A stretch of 63,804 nucleotides of DNA from an uncultured Bacteroidales bacterium (GCA_946412245.1 CAMKGM010000013.1:1-63804), one strand, 5' to 3'. Positions 28,401-36,319 are shown, numbered from the stretch's first letter. The notes: a model not told the origin generated them from the letters alone. Translations and numbers: made by a program.

Positions 28401-29022
28401 TTCCAAAGAAGTCCCAGTCGCCCTTGTTTACCACTTCTTCTTTAATCAAGTCCTTCACCCACTTGTCAATATACTCATTCTGCGTCGGCTTGCCCAGCAT
28501 TGTCATGAAACTGTGGACAGCCGACCGAGTGGCGTAGTCTTCGTCGATTTGCAGCTCGTAGTCGTAGTCGCAATCCAGTTCGCGGGCAAACGTGCGCAGC
28601 ACTGTCTGGAAAAACGAGTCAATCGTGCTTACGTGGAAGTGAACGTAGCCGAACAAAATCTCTTTCAATGCCTTGCCGGCCGCCTCACGAATCTGCTGCT
28701 CGCTCTCAGCGTGTGTCTTCAAGAAGTCTTTCAGATAGTCGCTCTTGTCGCTCTTCCACAGCAGGTAGAGCTCCTTGACGATGCGTTGCTTCATCTCGTC
28801 GGTAGCCTTGTTGGTGAACGTGATGGCAAGGATGTGCTCATGATAGTTCCGTTCCTTGACGCGCAAGTGGCTTGCGCCTGTCTCGGGGTCGGTGCGCCAC
28901 AGCAATTGCTCAATGTAGGTCTTGGCAAGTGTATAAGTCTTGCCGGAGCCCGCTGAGGCCTTAATCACCTGCAAGGCACTGTGTGAAGCGGTTGCTTGAA
29001 TGGTGTTGTCGGTCATATTCAT
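25453..29022 (-). CDS. UvrD-family helicase-nuclease (AddA/RecB-like)
   Basis: This 1189-residue protein combines a superfamily 1 DNA helicase with a C-terminal nuclease. Walker A is KASAGSGKT at about 21-29, Walker B IDEFQDTSRKQ near 419, then IIGDEKQSIYRFRNSDSDLL, EVNYRSF, and the late motif MTIHAAKGLE. The C-terminal 150 residues carry a PD-(D/E)XK nuclease pattern: GTRLHRVF near 1044, PDRVVMRPNG and VIDYKFG near 1140. It is probably the AddA-like subunit of a double-strand-break resection enzyme. The expected AddB partner is not adjacent; the gene upstream encodes YciH. Confidence 0.9.
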   Translation of the reverse strand: MNMTDNTIQATASHSALQVIKASAGSGKTYTLAKTYIEQLLWRTDPETGASHLRVKERNYHEHILAITFTNKATDEMKQRIVKELYLLWKSDKSDYLKDFLKTHAESEQQIREAAGKALKEILFGYVHFHVSTIDSFFQTVLRTFARELDCDYDYELQIDEDYATRSAVHSFMTMLGKPTQNEYIDKWVKDLIKEEVVNKGDWDFFGKSAFSRLMEFAKTMNKESFITHRGELLGYLEHKGPGLSAIQQFKKALVEAARRNQDAYVGKSGTGLSPDDFIALLSSHGLSVDDIKSRSALNRLLEERDPEAKPNDTLMKYSVDDIGSKGFKADATLSACEDVIAFRDKVIQAHGRWKNLEKLVDDIWQLGMLAIVDRHLEEFRKENNALLISDTNELIGRVLEAGVPFMYERVGTWLNHFMIDEFQDTSRKQYKNFKPLLKESLGEGYSNLIIGDEKQSIYRFRNSDSDLLRVELSNDFKGYYDDSHPLEVNYRSFENIVKFNNLFFEQLIKDYVSQNSKYVKLQDTYAHLKQKYSGSYDKTGLKGYVRVNFVHKKKKQSDETDKGTTSGSIEKLPQYLVDLHQKQGIPYRDMLILVNVRKDGNKVIEQLLKHNQNAAPGDVIDVISGESLLLKNSPAVRLVVSVLRLIDSTLYAPNEDDADDHMGDRNTERQESYRRAKRLATQYQYKALHNFVNQLTDHQVKDYGEALAQSFEKFAKDRERPEEEQMKLFADELADLLPDPQNEMMCLVTLVEKIINKYVLQGDITNADESDKERTKKIAGESTFLMAFQNCVLEFTQQPRSGGTVHEFLRYWDDKSDVLAVPSTEAGEAVNVMTIHAAKGLERNCVIIPFANWDMVKHDKLSWIPREVWMNGNDPVEGIGKDNEAIVPPLIPVSSNLLELFNQFDDYHAASTQEHLIDNINKTYVAFTRPRQHLHIFYDLQRESIDVPQNVGEWLYCIMPKLPEVKCYALNETNNDPMPCANNDKNLACCELGECEVGYQKPNDNDQVPAAEHDMPPYFVKSALPLLKVLLPKDETTQQIEGTRLHRVFSMIDRPGDEVQALRYARQTGIVDGENAWTSEMLQQVFDRMFTDPRTAPWFDPENKVLNERTIISATRLSFDKRRPDRVVMRPNGEVLVIDYKFGQKYSPQVIKKNRKQVADYVRLLNSMGHMQIRGFLWYVASDSVLEV

Positions 29023-29034
29023 ACTTTTATCTAA

Positions 29035-29385
29035 TTATATAATGCGGGCTTTGAAGCCCATCTGCTTGAGTTGCTCCACTACTTGGGTTCTGAAGTCACC
29101 TTGAATCAGAATCTCGCCGCCGCGGGCCGATCCGCCCACACCGCAATGTTTCTTCAGCGTGGCGGCCAATTCCTTCAACGTGGCTTCGTCGCATTTCAGG
29201 TCGACGATGAGTGTGGCTTTCTTCCCATTTCGTCCCTTCTTGTCCAGCAGCACGTTAACCATTTGTCCACCTTGCTGCTCTACCGCGCTCTGTTGCTCCT
29301 GTGCGGGAGTTGCGGCTTCAGTGGATTCCTCGCTCGCCTCCATGTTAAAGGCAGCACCCAGTTTCGCTTTCCAGTCTTCAGTCAT
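29035..29385 (-). CDS. YciH/SUI1 family translation factor-like protein
   Basis: At 116 residues this protein has an acidic, Gln-rich N-terminal half and a SUI1 domain at about 45-116, with LKCDEATLKELAATLKKHCG and GGSARGGEILIQGD. The family is the bacterial relative of eukaryotic eIF1; its bacterial role in start-site selection is only partly established. The gene is followed 12 nt later by the helicase-nuclease gene, so they are likely co-transcribed. Confidence 0.92.
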   Translation of the reverse strand: MTEDWKAKLGAAFNMEASEESTEAATPAQEQQSAVEQQGGQMVNVLLDKKGRNGKKATLIVDLKCDEATLKELAATLKKHCGVGGSARGGEILIQGDFRTQVVEQLKQMGFKARII

Positions 29386-29616
29386 ATGATTACATCAATT
29401 CTTTTTAAAGTTCCTTACAATTCCCCGCCCTCAGCATTAATCCATTCTACCTTTTACAAGTCTAAAGACCAATACGGGCCGAAATAGCTTCACAAAATTA
29501 CAAAAAAATCAAGAAAGAAGCAACATTCTGCCTGCTGAAATAGCTCTTTTGCAGGGCTCAAAAATATTTTTTTAGAAAAAAAACCGAAAATGTGGGGATT
29601 ATTCAAAATATTTCAC

Positions 29617-29624
29617 TACTTTTG
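29617..29624 (+). promoter_or_regulatory. -7 promoter box for ferredoxin gene
   Basis: TACTTTTG matches TAnnTTTG. Transcription would start near 29631, giving a leader of about 37 nt before the ATG at 29668. The -33 region is not clearly conserved. Confidence 0.55.
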
Positions 29625-29667
29625 CCCCCAAGTTTACTACTATTATTAATTTTTAATTTTGTGAGAA

Positions 29668-29838
29668 ATGGCATACGTAATTAATGACACTTGTGTAGCA
29701 TGTGGAACTTGCCAGAGTGTTTGCCCCACCGGCGCAATCAGCGAAGGCGACATCTATTCAATCGATCCCGATACCTGCATCGATTGCGGCACTTGCGCTG
29801 AGGCTTGCCCCACCGGCGCTATCGCTCCCGGCGAATAA
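29668..29838 (+). CDS. 2[4Fe-4S] ferredoxin, 56 residues
   Basis: This small gene encodes a clostridial-type ferredoxin. Two CxxCxxCxxxCP cluster motifs are complete: CVACGTCQSVCPTGA and, 30 residues later, CIDCGTCAEACPTGA. The first three Cys of one motif and the last of the other would ligate each cluster. It is a cytoplasmic low-potential electron carrier, for example for pyruvate:ferredoxin oxidoreductase; the partner enzymes are not in the window. It has its own -7 box and a strong terminator, so it is a single-gene unit. Codons are those of well-expressed genes. Confidence 0.96.
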   Translation: MAYVINDTCVACGTCQSVCPTGAISEGDIYSIDPDTCIDCGTCAEACPTGAIAPGE

Positions 29839-29860
29839 TTCACGCACACAAACACAACAC

Positions 29861-29900
29861 AAAAAATGCTTTTGAGTCATTCGGCTCAAAAGCATTTTTT
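29861..29900. terminator. Strong bidirectional terminator
   Basis: AAAAAATGCTTTTGAG (29861-29876) and CTCAAAAGCATTTTTT (29885-29900) form a perfect 16-bp stem around an 8-nt loop, with A and T runs on both sides. It serves both the ferredoxin gene and the convergent YitT gene. Confidence 0.9.
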
Positions 29901-29921
29901 ATACATTCCTTTATCAAGGGA

Positions 29922-30881
29922 TCAAACCTCAGGCGTTGTAGGAGGATTGATTGACGCTTCACCATTCAGCGCCTTTGTTTCGGCCTCATGTTTTTGCTTG
30001 TGGGTGTGGATCTTCATGCTGTCGAAGCCGGTGCCATACACATTGTTGGCAGTCGTCATTGAGATGAAGGCCTTGTCGTCCACGCTCTTGATGATGCGCT
30101 GCACATGGGCACTCTCGAAGCGGCGGCAAAGCACCAGCACAATCTTCACTTCCTGCTTGGTGTACCATCCTATGCCATCAAGCACTGTGCAACCGCGATG
30201 GGCCTCGGTGTTGATTTCATCGGCAATTTCTTTCCACTTCTCGCTGAAGATGAGGAATTGCATGGCCTGGTTGCGATTGTTGATGACCATATCGGTCACA
30301 ATCGAGAAGATGATGAGATAGACATAACCGAACACCATGGTCTCGATGTTGTGGAACAGGAACCATGACGAGGAAATGATGATGAGGTCGCAATACATCA
30401 TCACGCGACCGAACGACACGTTGCTGTGCTTGGCCACCATTGCGGCTACCACGTCGGTGCCGCCGCTACTGCCGTTGTGCGTGTAAGTGATGCCCAGGCC
30501 CACACCGCTGAACACCGCACCGATAATGACACTCATAAACGGCTGGCCGTTGACAATGGGGTGGGTGAACAGCGGGGTGAGGAAACCTAGCAGGATGTTG
30601 AAGATGGTGGCACCTATCACTGTGCGCACCACAAAGGTTCTGCCCACCGAGCGATAGGCGATTACCAGCAGCAAGATGTTGATCAAGTAGTTAGGGATAG
30701 CCACATTGATGCCGTGGTTGGTGGCAAAGTAGATGATTGACGAGATACCGGCCACGCCGCCTGTTACAATGTTCTCAGGCAGGATGAATGCGGCATAGCC
30801 AAACGACATGAGCGCCAGGCCCAGTATCATCATTATCATGTCCTTATAGTCTACTTTCGGTATTATTTTCGATTTTTCCAT
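29922..30881 (-). CDS. YitT family membrane protein (DUF161 + DUF2179)
   Basis: This 319-residue protein has five or six hydrophobic segments in its first 200 residues (for example GLALMSFGYAAFILPENIVTGG and the GSSGGTDVVAAM turn). A cytoplasmic DUF2179 domain follows at about 225-285 (GWYTKQEVKIVLVLCRRFE). The tail is rich in His, Lys and Glu. The family is widespread and its function unproven; transport is only presumed. It is convergent with the ferredoxin gene and lies 26 nt after the thymidine kinase gene. Confidence 0.92.
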   Translation of the reverse strand: MEKSKIIPKVDYKDMIMMILGLALMSFGYAAFILPENIVTGGVAGISSIIYFATNHGINVAIPNYLINILLLVIAYRSVGRTFVVRTVIGATIFNILLGFLTPLFTHPIVNGQPFMSVIIGAVFSGVGLGITYTHNGSSGGTDVVAAMVAKHSNVSFGRVMMYCDLIIISSSWFLFHNIETMVFGYVYLIIFSIVTDMVINNRNQAMQFLIFSEKWKEIADEINTEAHRGCTVLDGIGWYTKQEVKIVLVLCRRFESAHVQRIIKSVDDKAFISMTTANNVYGTGFDSMKIHTHKQKHEAETKALNGEASINPPTTPEV

Positions 30882-30907
30882 AATTCTGTATAGATTTTTC
30901 TTAATCG

Positions 30908-31537
30908 TTACTCGGCTTCAAACTTCAGCGTGTTGCGCGACGCACTCTCAATGCGGCGGTTACGCCAGCAACGGCGGCACAGTGACACATACTTGTCATC
31001 GCCTCCTATTTCTACCTGGTTACCGTCGGTCACAATGTTACCCTGGCTATCGATGCGCGCGTTGATGATAGTCTTACGGCCGCACGAGCAGGTTGACTTG
31101 ATTTCGTCGATAGAGTCGGCAAGTTCCATCAAACGGCGCGAACCCTCGAACAGGTGCGACTGGAAGTCGGTGCGCAGCCCGTAGCACACCACGTTAACCC
31201 CGTAGTCGTCGACCACACGGGCCAGTTGGTCAACCTGATCGGCCGTGAGGAACTGCGCTTCGTCAATTAGCACCCAGTCCTTTACCACCAGCGAGTGTTC
31301 AAACTGCTCCCTGAGGTACTTGTAGATGTCCATCTCAGGGTGAATCCACTCGCAGCGCCGCTCAATGCCGATGCGTGAGCGTATCACATTCTCCTTTTCG
31401 CGATTGTCGATAATGGGCTTCATGCACAAGTAGTTCATGCCGCGCTCCTCAAAGTTATAGGCCTGAGTGAGCAGCATTGCCGTCTTGGCCGACCCCATGG
31501 TTCCGTAGCGGAAATATAATTTGCCTACGCCGTTCAT
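30908..31537 (-). CDS. tdk: Thymidine kinase (type II)
   Basis: This 209-residue enzyme phosphorylates thymidine in nucleotide salvage. It has the P-loop GTMGSAKTAMLL, the Walker B-like VLIDEAQFL, the lasso-loop region and a zinc site made of CSCG and CRRC pairs near the C-terminus. A longer frame starts at 31564. The -7 box TAAATTTG at 31569-31576 would begin transcription near 31562, and homologues begin close to the Met at 31537. Confidence 0.95.
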   Translation of the reverse strand: MNGVGKLYFRYGTMGSAKTAMLLTQAYNFEERGMNYLCMKPIIDNREKENVIRSRIGIERRCEWIHPEMDIYKYLREQFEHSLVVKDWVLIDEAQFLTADQVDQLARVVDDYGVNVVCYGLRTDFQSHLFEGSRRLMELADSIDEIKSTCSCGRKTIINARIDSQGNIVTDGNQVEIGGDDKYVSLCRRCWRNRRIESASRNTLKFEAE

Positions 31538-31568
31538 AGTTCTTCGTCTTTCACTTGTTTTCAACCTA

Positions 31569-31576
31569 CAAATTTA
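31569..31576 (-). promoter_or_regulatory. -7 promoter box for tdk
   Basis: The minus strand reads TAAATTTG, matching TAnnTTTG. It lies in the divergent gap shared with the 33-bp repeats. Confidence 0.45.
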
Positions 31577-31643
31577 CAACTTTTTTTCTTCACTCCAGCC
31601 ACATTTCCTAAAACCTTTCTCAAACTGCATCAGAAATTTTACA

Positions 31644-31763
31644 AAAGTCGCTTGAAAAAGTGTAATTTTACTTGTAAAGTCGCTTGAAAAAGTGTAACTT
31701 TGACCCGAAAAGTCGCTTGAAAAAGTGTAACTTTGCCTCGAAAAGTCGCTTGAAAAAGTGTAA
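31644..31763 (+). repeat. Four 33-bp direct repeats upstream of AAA ATPase gene
   Basis: The 22-nt core AAAGTCGCTTGAAAAAGTG plus TAA starts at 31644, 31676, 31709 and 31742, spaced 32, 33 and 33 bp. The linkers differ slightly. Copies 2 and 3 continue into TAACTTTG, a full match to the -7 promoter consensus; copies 1 and 4 read TAATTTTA and TAAAAATC instead. The array ends 38 bp before the ATPase start codon. It is too short, and its linkers too small, for a CRISPR array. Confidence 0.9.
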
Positions 31764-31801
31764 AAATCTTTCGTAATACTCTGATATATAGGTTCATAAT
31801 T

Positions 31802-33130
31802 ATGTTTAAACGAAAAGTTGAAAAAATGCTGCTTGAGTGGAAGTCTCAAAGCAAACGCAAACCACTTGTAATTAAGGGGTGCCGTCAGTGTGGAAAAACA
31901 AGTAGCGTATTGGCTTTTGCTAAAGAAAATTATAAGCATATCATCTATATTGATTTTCATGAGCATCCCAACTATAAAGAATTATTTGATGGAGATTTGG
32001 ATGTGTCAACCATCACCCTTAATATCACCATCAAGATTCCCGACGCACAATTTGTAGCAGGCGAAACATGTCTTATTCTTGATGAAATTCAAGATTGCCC
32101 AAATGCCAGGGCATCGCTCAAATTTTTTGCACTTGATGGCCGGTTTGATGTTATTAGCACGGGGTCCTTGCTTGGTGTTAGTGGCTATAAACCGGTAGGA
32201 GAATGGAGCAATGCGTCAATTCCTGTGGGATTTGAAGAAATAGTGACCATGTATCCCATGGACTTTGAGGAGTGGTTGTGGGCCAACAAGGTGCGGCCGG
32301 AGCACTTTGAATATTTGCAACGATGTTTTGAACGCCAAGAACCGGTCAATGAGGCTATTCATCAGCGCATGAGGGAATTGCTGCTGAAGTATGTGATAGT
32401 TGGAGGAATGCCTGAGGTTGTTTCGACCTTTTTGGAAACTAACGACATGAACCGTGTTCAAAAGTTGCAACGCTTCATTATAGAAGCCTATAAAACCGAT
32501 ATGATAAAATATGCGCCAAGTCATAGCAAACCGCTCATTCGTGAGTGCTTTGAGTCGATACCTACTCAGCTGGCTCGCGAGAACAAGAAGTTTACCTATT
32601 CACTTATCCGCAAAAACGCTCGCGCCAATCAGTTCCGTGGTAGTCTGCAATGGATAGAAGAGGCCGGTATCATTAGGCGATGCTATAATTTGAATATCAC
32701 CGAATTGCCTCTTGATGGTAATGCTATAAAGGATACATTCAAAGTCTATATGGCCGATATCGGGCTACTTGTGTCAATGTTTGAACAAGGTACTGCATGG
32801 AGCATTATGCAAGGCAATCTATTCGCTTTCAAAGGAGCTATCTTTGAAAACCTGATTGCCGACATTTTAGGCAAGATGGGTCGAAAGCTGTACTATTTCA
32901 AGAAAAATAGCGGTTTGGAAATTGACTTTGTCATGCGATATAAGGGAGAATGTTGGCCACTGGAGTGTAAGGCTAATACTGGCAATGCCAAGTCACTGAG
33001 GACGGTTCTCAATCATCCCGAGCATTATCATGTGAATCATGCCATTAAATTGGGAGACTACAATATAGGCTACAACAATTCGGTGCTGACCCTTCCACTT
33101 TACATGGCATTCATGCTCACTGAATATTGA
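31802..33130 (+). CDS. AAA family ATPase with DUF4143 domain
   Basis: This 442-residue protein has an AAA_14-type ATPase domain with Walker A KGCRQCGKTSS (near residue 30), Walker B CLILDEIQD (near 98) and sensor-like STGSLLG. A C-terminal DUF4143 region follows, with GLEIDFVMRYKG and LECKAN that fit a PD-(D/E)XK-like fold. Family members are abundant and often mobile in gut Bacteroidota, with no settled function. Codon use is clearly more AT-rich than in neighbours and the gene stands between tdk and an OPT transporter, which suggests acquisition. The 33-bp repeats lie directly upstream. Confidence 0.88.
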   Translation: MFKRKVEKMLLEWKSQSKRKPLVIKGCRQCGKTSSVLAFAKENYKHIIYIDFHEHPNYKELFDGDLDVSTITLNITIKIPDAQFVAGETCLILDEIQDCPNARASLKFFALDGRFDVISTGSLLGVSGYKPVGEWSNASIPVGFEEIVTMYPMDFEEWLWANKVRPEHFEYLQRCFERQEPVNEAIHQRMRELLLKYVIVGGMPEVVSTFLETNDMNRVQKLQRFIIEAYKTDMIKYAPSHSKPLIRECFESIPTQLARENKKFTYSLIRKNARANQFRGSLQWIEEAGIIRRCYNLNITELPLDGNAIKDTFKVYMADIGLLVSMFEQGTAWSIMQGNLFAFKGAIFENLIADILGKMGRKLYYFKKNSGLEIDFVMRYKGECWPLECKANTGNAKSLRTVLNHPEHYHVNHAIKLGDYNIGYNNSVLTLPLYMAFMLTEY

Positions 33131-33166
33131 TTTTTTGCAATGTGACTTTCTGTATTATTATTAATT

Positions 33167-33203
33167 CAAGTTTCTAAAGGGAACCTGCCCCTTTAGAAAC
33201 TTG
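33167..33203. terminator. Perfect 15-bp stem-loop between convergent genes
   Basis: CAAGTTTCTAAAGGG (33167-33181) pairs exactly with CCCTTTAGAAACTTG (33189-33203) around a 7-nt loop. No strong T run follows on either strand. It lies between the ATPase gene and the convergent OPT gene, so termination is likely but not certain. Confidence 0.5.
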
Positions 33204-33279
33204 AGTTAGAGCACAAAGTCAGCCTTTGTTGCTTGTGTTAGAATCGTTTTCGACTTGTGTTGGAGTCGTTTTTGCGGGG

Positions 33280-35277
33280 TTAGCTGTCTTTCTTGGCTTT
33301 GAGGCAGCTCACTGCAAAGTAGATAATCAACGCGATGTACATAATCAAGCCCAAACCGCTCGACAGGCCGTCGCTCAGCGGGCTCTCGTACTTGAATCCA
33401 CCAAACTTCATGGCTGCACTCACCACGCCCATCAAGGCACCACCGGCAATGAAACCGCTGGCAATGAGCGTGCCCTTGTCCATGCGAGCCTTGTTGAGGC
33501 GCTCGTCTTTGCTGCGTGTGCTGACAAACCAACTGACGATACCGCCAATGAGCAGCGGGGTATTCAGCTGGAACGGAATGAACATACCCAGCGAGAAGGG
33601 CAGTGCGGGCACCTTGAGCCAGTTGAGCAGGCATGCGAGGATGGCACCGCAAATGTAGAGCATCCAGGGTGTTTCGCCACCGGTCATCAACGGGTCGATA
33701 ACAGCAGCCATGGCGTTGGCCTGAGGCGCTACCAGTGGAGCTTCACCGGGAACGGCGCCTTCATAGAAACCGTAGGTCTTGTTCAAGATAATCATCACAC
33801 CGCCCACGGTGGCTGCCGAGAGCACGGTGCCGAGCATCTTCCACACCTGCTGCTTGGCAGGAGTGGTACCAATCCAGTAACCGATCTTCATATCGGTCAC
33901 CATGCCGCCCGCCATCGACAGTGCTGTACAAACCACACCGCCAATGATCATGGCTGCGACAATGCCTTGCCAGCCTTTCAGGCCAATGGCAACAAAGATA
34001 CCCGATGCGATAATCAGTGTCATGAGCGTCATACCGCTCACAGGGTTGCTACCTACAATTGCGATAGCGTTGGCTGCAACAGTGGTGAACAAGAATGCGA
34101 TAACCACCACCACGATGAACGCCACGATGGCTTGTGGCAGGTTGTGAATCACGCCAATCCAGAAGAATACAAAGGTGACCACCAGAGCTGCGCAAAGGGC
34201 AAACACCAGCGCCTTCATGGGGATGTCGCGCTGTGTGCGTTCCTCTTTCTCAACAGTGCCGCCTTTCTTGAACGACTTGCCGGCAAGGCCCACGGCGTTC
34301 TTAATCACGCCCCACGATTTGATAATGCCAATGATACCACTCATGGCGATACCGCCAATACCTATTGAGCGGGCAAAGTCCTTGAAAATGGTGTCGGTGT
34401 CCATCGCCGCCATTTCGGGACTCACCGCGGCAAACAGGGGAACAATGACCCACCAAATGAACGCGCTACCGGCAAAGATGATGAAGCTGTACTTCAGGCC
34501 AATGATGAAACCGAGGCCTAAGGTTGCAGCACTCACATTCACTTTGAACACATACTTGGTTTGGTCGGCAAAGTTCTGCATGGCAGGGATGGCAGTGGTT
34601 GAGATAACCTCTTTCCACCATCCGAACGAACTCATCAGGAAGTCGTAGAGACCGCCCACGAGACCGGCAATGAGCAATGGCTTGGCTTGGTCGCCACCCT
34701 TTTGGCCCTGCACCAGCACCTGTGTGGTGGCTGTTGCTTCGGGGAAGGGGAAGTCGCCGTGTTTCTCTTTCACGAAGTACTTGCGGAAGGGGATGAAGAA
34801 CAAAATACCAAGAATACCGCCCAGCAACGAGCTGAGGAACACCTCAAGGAAGTTGACCGTCATCTCGGGGTACTTCTGTTGCAGGATGTAGAGAGCCGGT
34901 AGCGTGAAAATGGCACCAGCCACCACAATGCCGCTGGCTGCGCCAATTGACTGGATAATCACATTCTCGCCCAGCGAGTTCTTGCGTTTTGTCACGCCCG
35001 CGATACCTGCCGCGATAATGGCGATGGGAATCGCCGCCTCAAACACCTGGCCCACTTTCAGACCCAGATAGGCAGCGGCGGCACTGAAAATGACCGCCAT
35101 GATAAGGCCCATCGACACCGAGTAGGGTGTTACCTCGGGGTAGTTGCGGTCCGGTTTCAGTATGGGGACATACTTTTCACCGGGTTTCAGTTCGCGAAAC
35201 GCATTTTCGGGCAGCTGAATCTCTTCTTGCTGCATTTCAGGCGCTTCGGCCTGAGTTTTCATTGTTTCGTCACTCAT
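33280..35277 (-). CDS. OPT family oligopeptide transporter
   Basis: This 665-residue inner-membrane protein has about 14-16 hydrophobic segments. The opening region (YPEVTPYSVSMGLIMAVIFSAAAAYLGLKVGQ) and the NPVSGMTLMTLI motif are typical of the OPT superfamily. OPT proteins import small peptides or metal chelates using the proton gradient; the substrate here is unknown. The N-terminal 40 residues are Glu- and Gln-rich and cytoplasmic. It appears to be a single-gene unit, with no full -7 box found upstream. Confidence 0.93.
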   Translation of the reverse strand: MSDETMKTQAEAPEMQQEEIQLPENAFRELKPGEKYVPILKPDRNYPEVTPYSVSMGLIMAVIFSAAAAYLGLKVGQVFEAAIPIAIIAAGIAGVTKRKNSLGENVIIQSIGAASGIVVAGAIFTLPALYILQQKYPEMTVNFLEVFLSSLLGGILGILFFIPFRKYFVKEKHGDFPFPEATATTQVLVQGQKGGDQAKPLLIAGLVGGLYDFLMSSFGWWKEVISTTAIPAMQNFADQTKYVFKVNVSAATLGLGFIIGLKYSFIIFAGSAFIWWVIVPLFAAVSPEMAAMDTDTIFKDFARSIGIGGIAMSGIIGIIKSWGVIKNAVGLAGKSFKKGGTVEKEERTQRDIPMKALVFALCAALVVTFVFFWIGVIHNLPQAIVAFIVVVVIAFLFTTVAANAIAIVGSNPVSGMTLMTLIIASGIFVAIGLKGWQGIVAAMIIGGVVCTALSMAGGMVTDMKIGYWIGTTPAKQQVWKMLGTVLSAATVGGVMIILNKTYGFYEGAVPGEAPLVAPQANAMAAVIDPLMTGGETPWMLYICGAILACLLNWLKVPALPFSLGMFIPFQLNTPLLIGGIVSWFVSTRSKDERLNKARMDKGTLIASGFIAGGALMGVVSAAMKFGGFKYESPLSDGLSSGLGLIMYIALIIYFAVSCLKAKKDS

Positions 35278-35383
35278 AAATTAATTATTATTGGTTGTTA
35301 GTTGTATTGGCAATTGGGTATTTCAAGTTGCGAAGTTACACATTTTCCCGCAATAAATGACCAACTTTGCAACGAAACGGCAA

Positions 35384-36235
35384 TTATCTCATTGTTTTCT
35401 TGCCATTTTCAATCATAACGCCATGATAGTTGGAGGTTACAGGCTGTCCCAGCAGGTTGTATGCGCCCTCCGGATGAGCTACGGCATCAACCGTAACAGC
35501 ACTGATGCCGGTCTGGCCTGTTTTTTCCTTGTACTCGTTTTGAGCCTTCTTCATCTGTGCAATGAATTCCTCGCTTCCCTGCAGGGCGCAGAAACCAATG
35601 CTGGCAGCGGTGCGGCTGTTGTCGACATCGCTCTGCCAGTGAGCACCCACAATCACGCGGCTGTTGCAGTAGTCCCATCCGCGTGTGAAAATCTGTTCGG
35701 CACGTTCCGGAGCAATTTGTGCCAGCAACAGCGAGATTCCCCACCCGCGCAGGCTGTGTCCGCTGGGATAACTGCCTTCGCCCTGCAGTGATGCCTCCTC
35801 GTGCGAGGGCATGGCATCGTTGTAGCGCTCAAAGGGGCGCTGACGGTGGTAGAATTCCTTGGTCTCTTTGCGCATGGGGTCGGTAGTGGCAAGGCTGGTT
35901 TCCAGCAGTTTCCATATTTCGGGCGTTTCGGTCTCGGTAATCTGCAGACCGAAAGCTTCTTGCCACAGGCCGTAGAGTTTGGCATGGTCGTCCCACTCGG
36001 CATCGGCAATGGCTTGAGCCACCCGTTCGGGGTCGAGCCGCTGCTCTTTGCCCCAGCCGTAGCGCACCACATCGTAGGAGAATTCAGGGCTGTCGAAAGC
36101 CGGCGGAGCAGGCATGATGTTGATGAGTTTGGGGAGTTGATTGAGTTCAAAATAAGGTTGCACAGTGTTGTCTTGAGCATTCATGCTCAACGCAACCGTC
36201 ATGATGGCGACTACCATCCAGCATATCTTTTTCAT
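35384..36235 (-). CDS. Secreted class A acid phosphatase (PAP2 superfamily)
   Basis: This 283-residue protein has a signal peptide (MKKICWMVVAIMTVALSMNAQ) and the three-part PAP2 phosphatase signature: KEFYHRQRP, then GSYPSGHSLRGWG, then SRVIVGAHWQSDVD, with both catalytic His and both Arg present. This arrangement matches class A nonspecific acid phosphatases of the periplasm. It likely removes phosphate from organic monoesters. A promoter box is visible upstream. Confidence 0.94.
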   Translation of the reverse strand: MKKICWMVVAIMTVALSMNAQDNTVQPYFELNQLPKLINIMPAPPAFDSPEFSYDVVRYGWGKEQRLDPERVAQAIADAEWDDHAKLYGLWQEAFGLQITETETPEIWKLLETSLATTDPMRKETKEFYHRQRPFERYNDAMPSHEEASLQGEGSYPSGHSLRGWGISLLLAQIAPERAEQIFTRGWDYCNSRVIVGAHWQSDVDNSRTAASIGFCALQGSEEFIAQMKKAQNEYKEKTGQTGISAVTVDAVAHPEGAYNLLGQPVTSNYHGVMIENGKKTMR

Positions 36236-36288
36236 TGTGTGTATTTAAATGTTATAAGTTATTATTATAATTATTTCTTTCGTTTGTG

Positions 36289-36319
36289 CAAAATTAGTGA
36301 ATTATGCAAAAATGTGCAA
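36289..36319 (-). promoter_or_regulatory. Promoter for PAP2 phosphatase gene
   Basis: The minus strand carries TTG (36317-36319), a 20-nt spacer and TAATTTTG (36289-36296). Confidence 0.5.

Noticed and set aside
31538-31564. Longer thymidine kinase from the start at 31564
   Set aside because: The predicted transcription start near 31562 lies inside the extension, and homologues begin near 31537.
31644-31763. CRISPR array
   Set aside because: Only four units, with linkers of about 10-11 bp that are themselves similar, and no cas genes nearby.
31574-31966. Minus-strand frame encoding 11-residue repeats (YTFSSDFSRQS type)
   Set aside because: It runs through the 33-bp repeats and into the ATPase gene antisense; the 32-bp spacing of one unit breaks the repeat frame, so coding is unlikely.
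33167-33203. End of an insertion sequence
   Set aside because: There is no transposase or target duplication; a stem-loop between convergent genes explains it.
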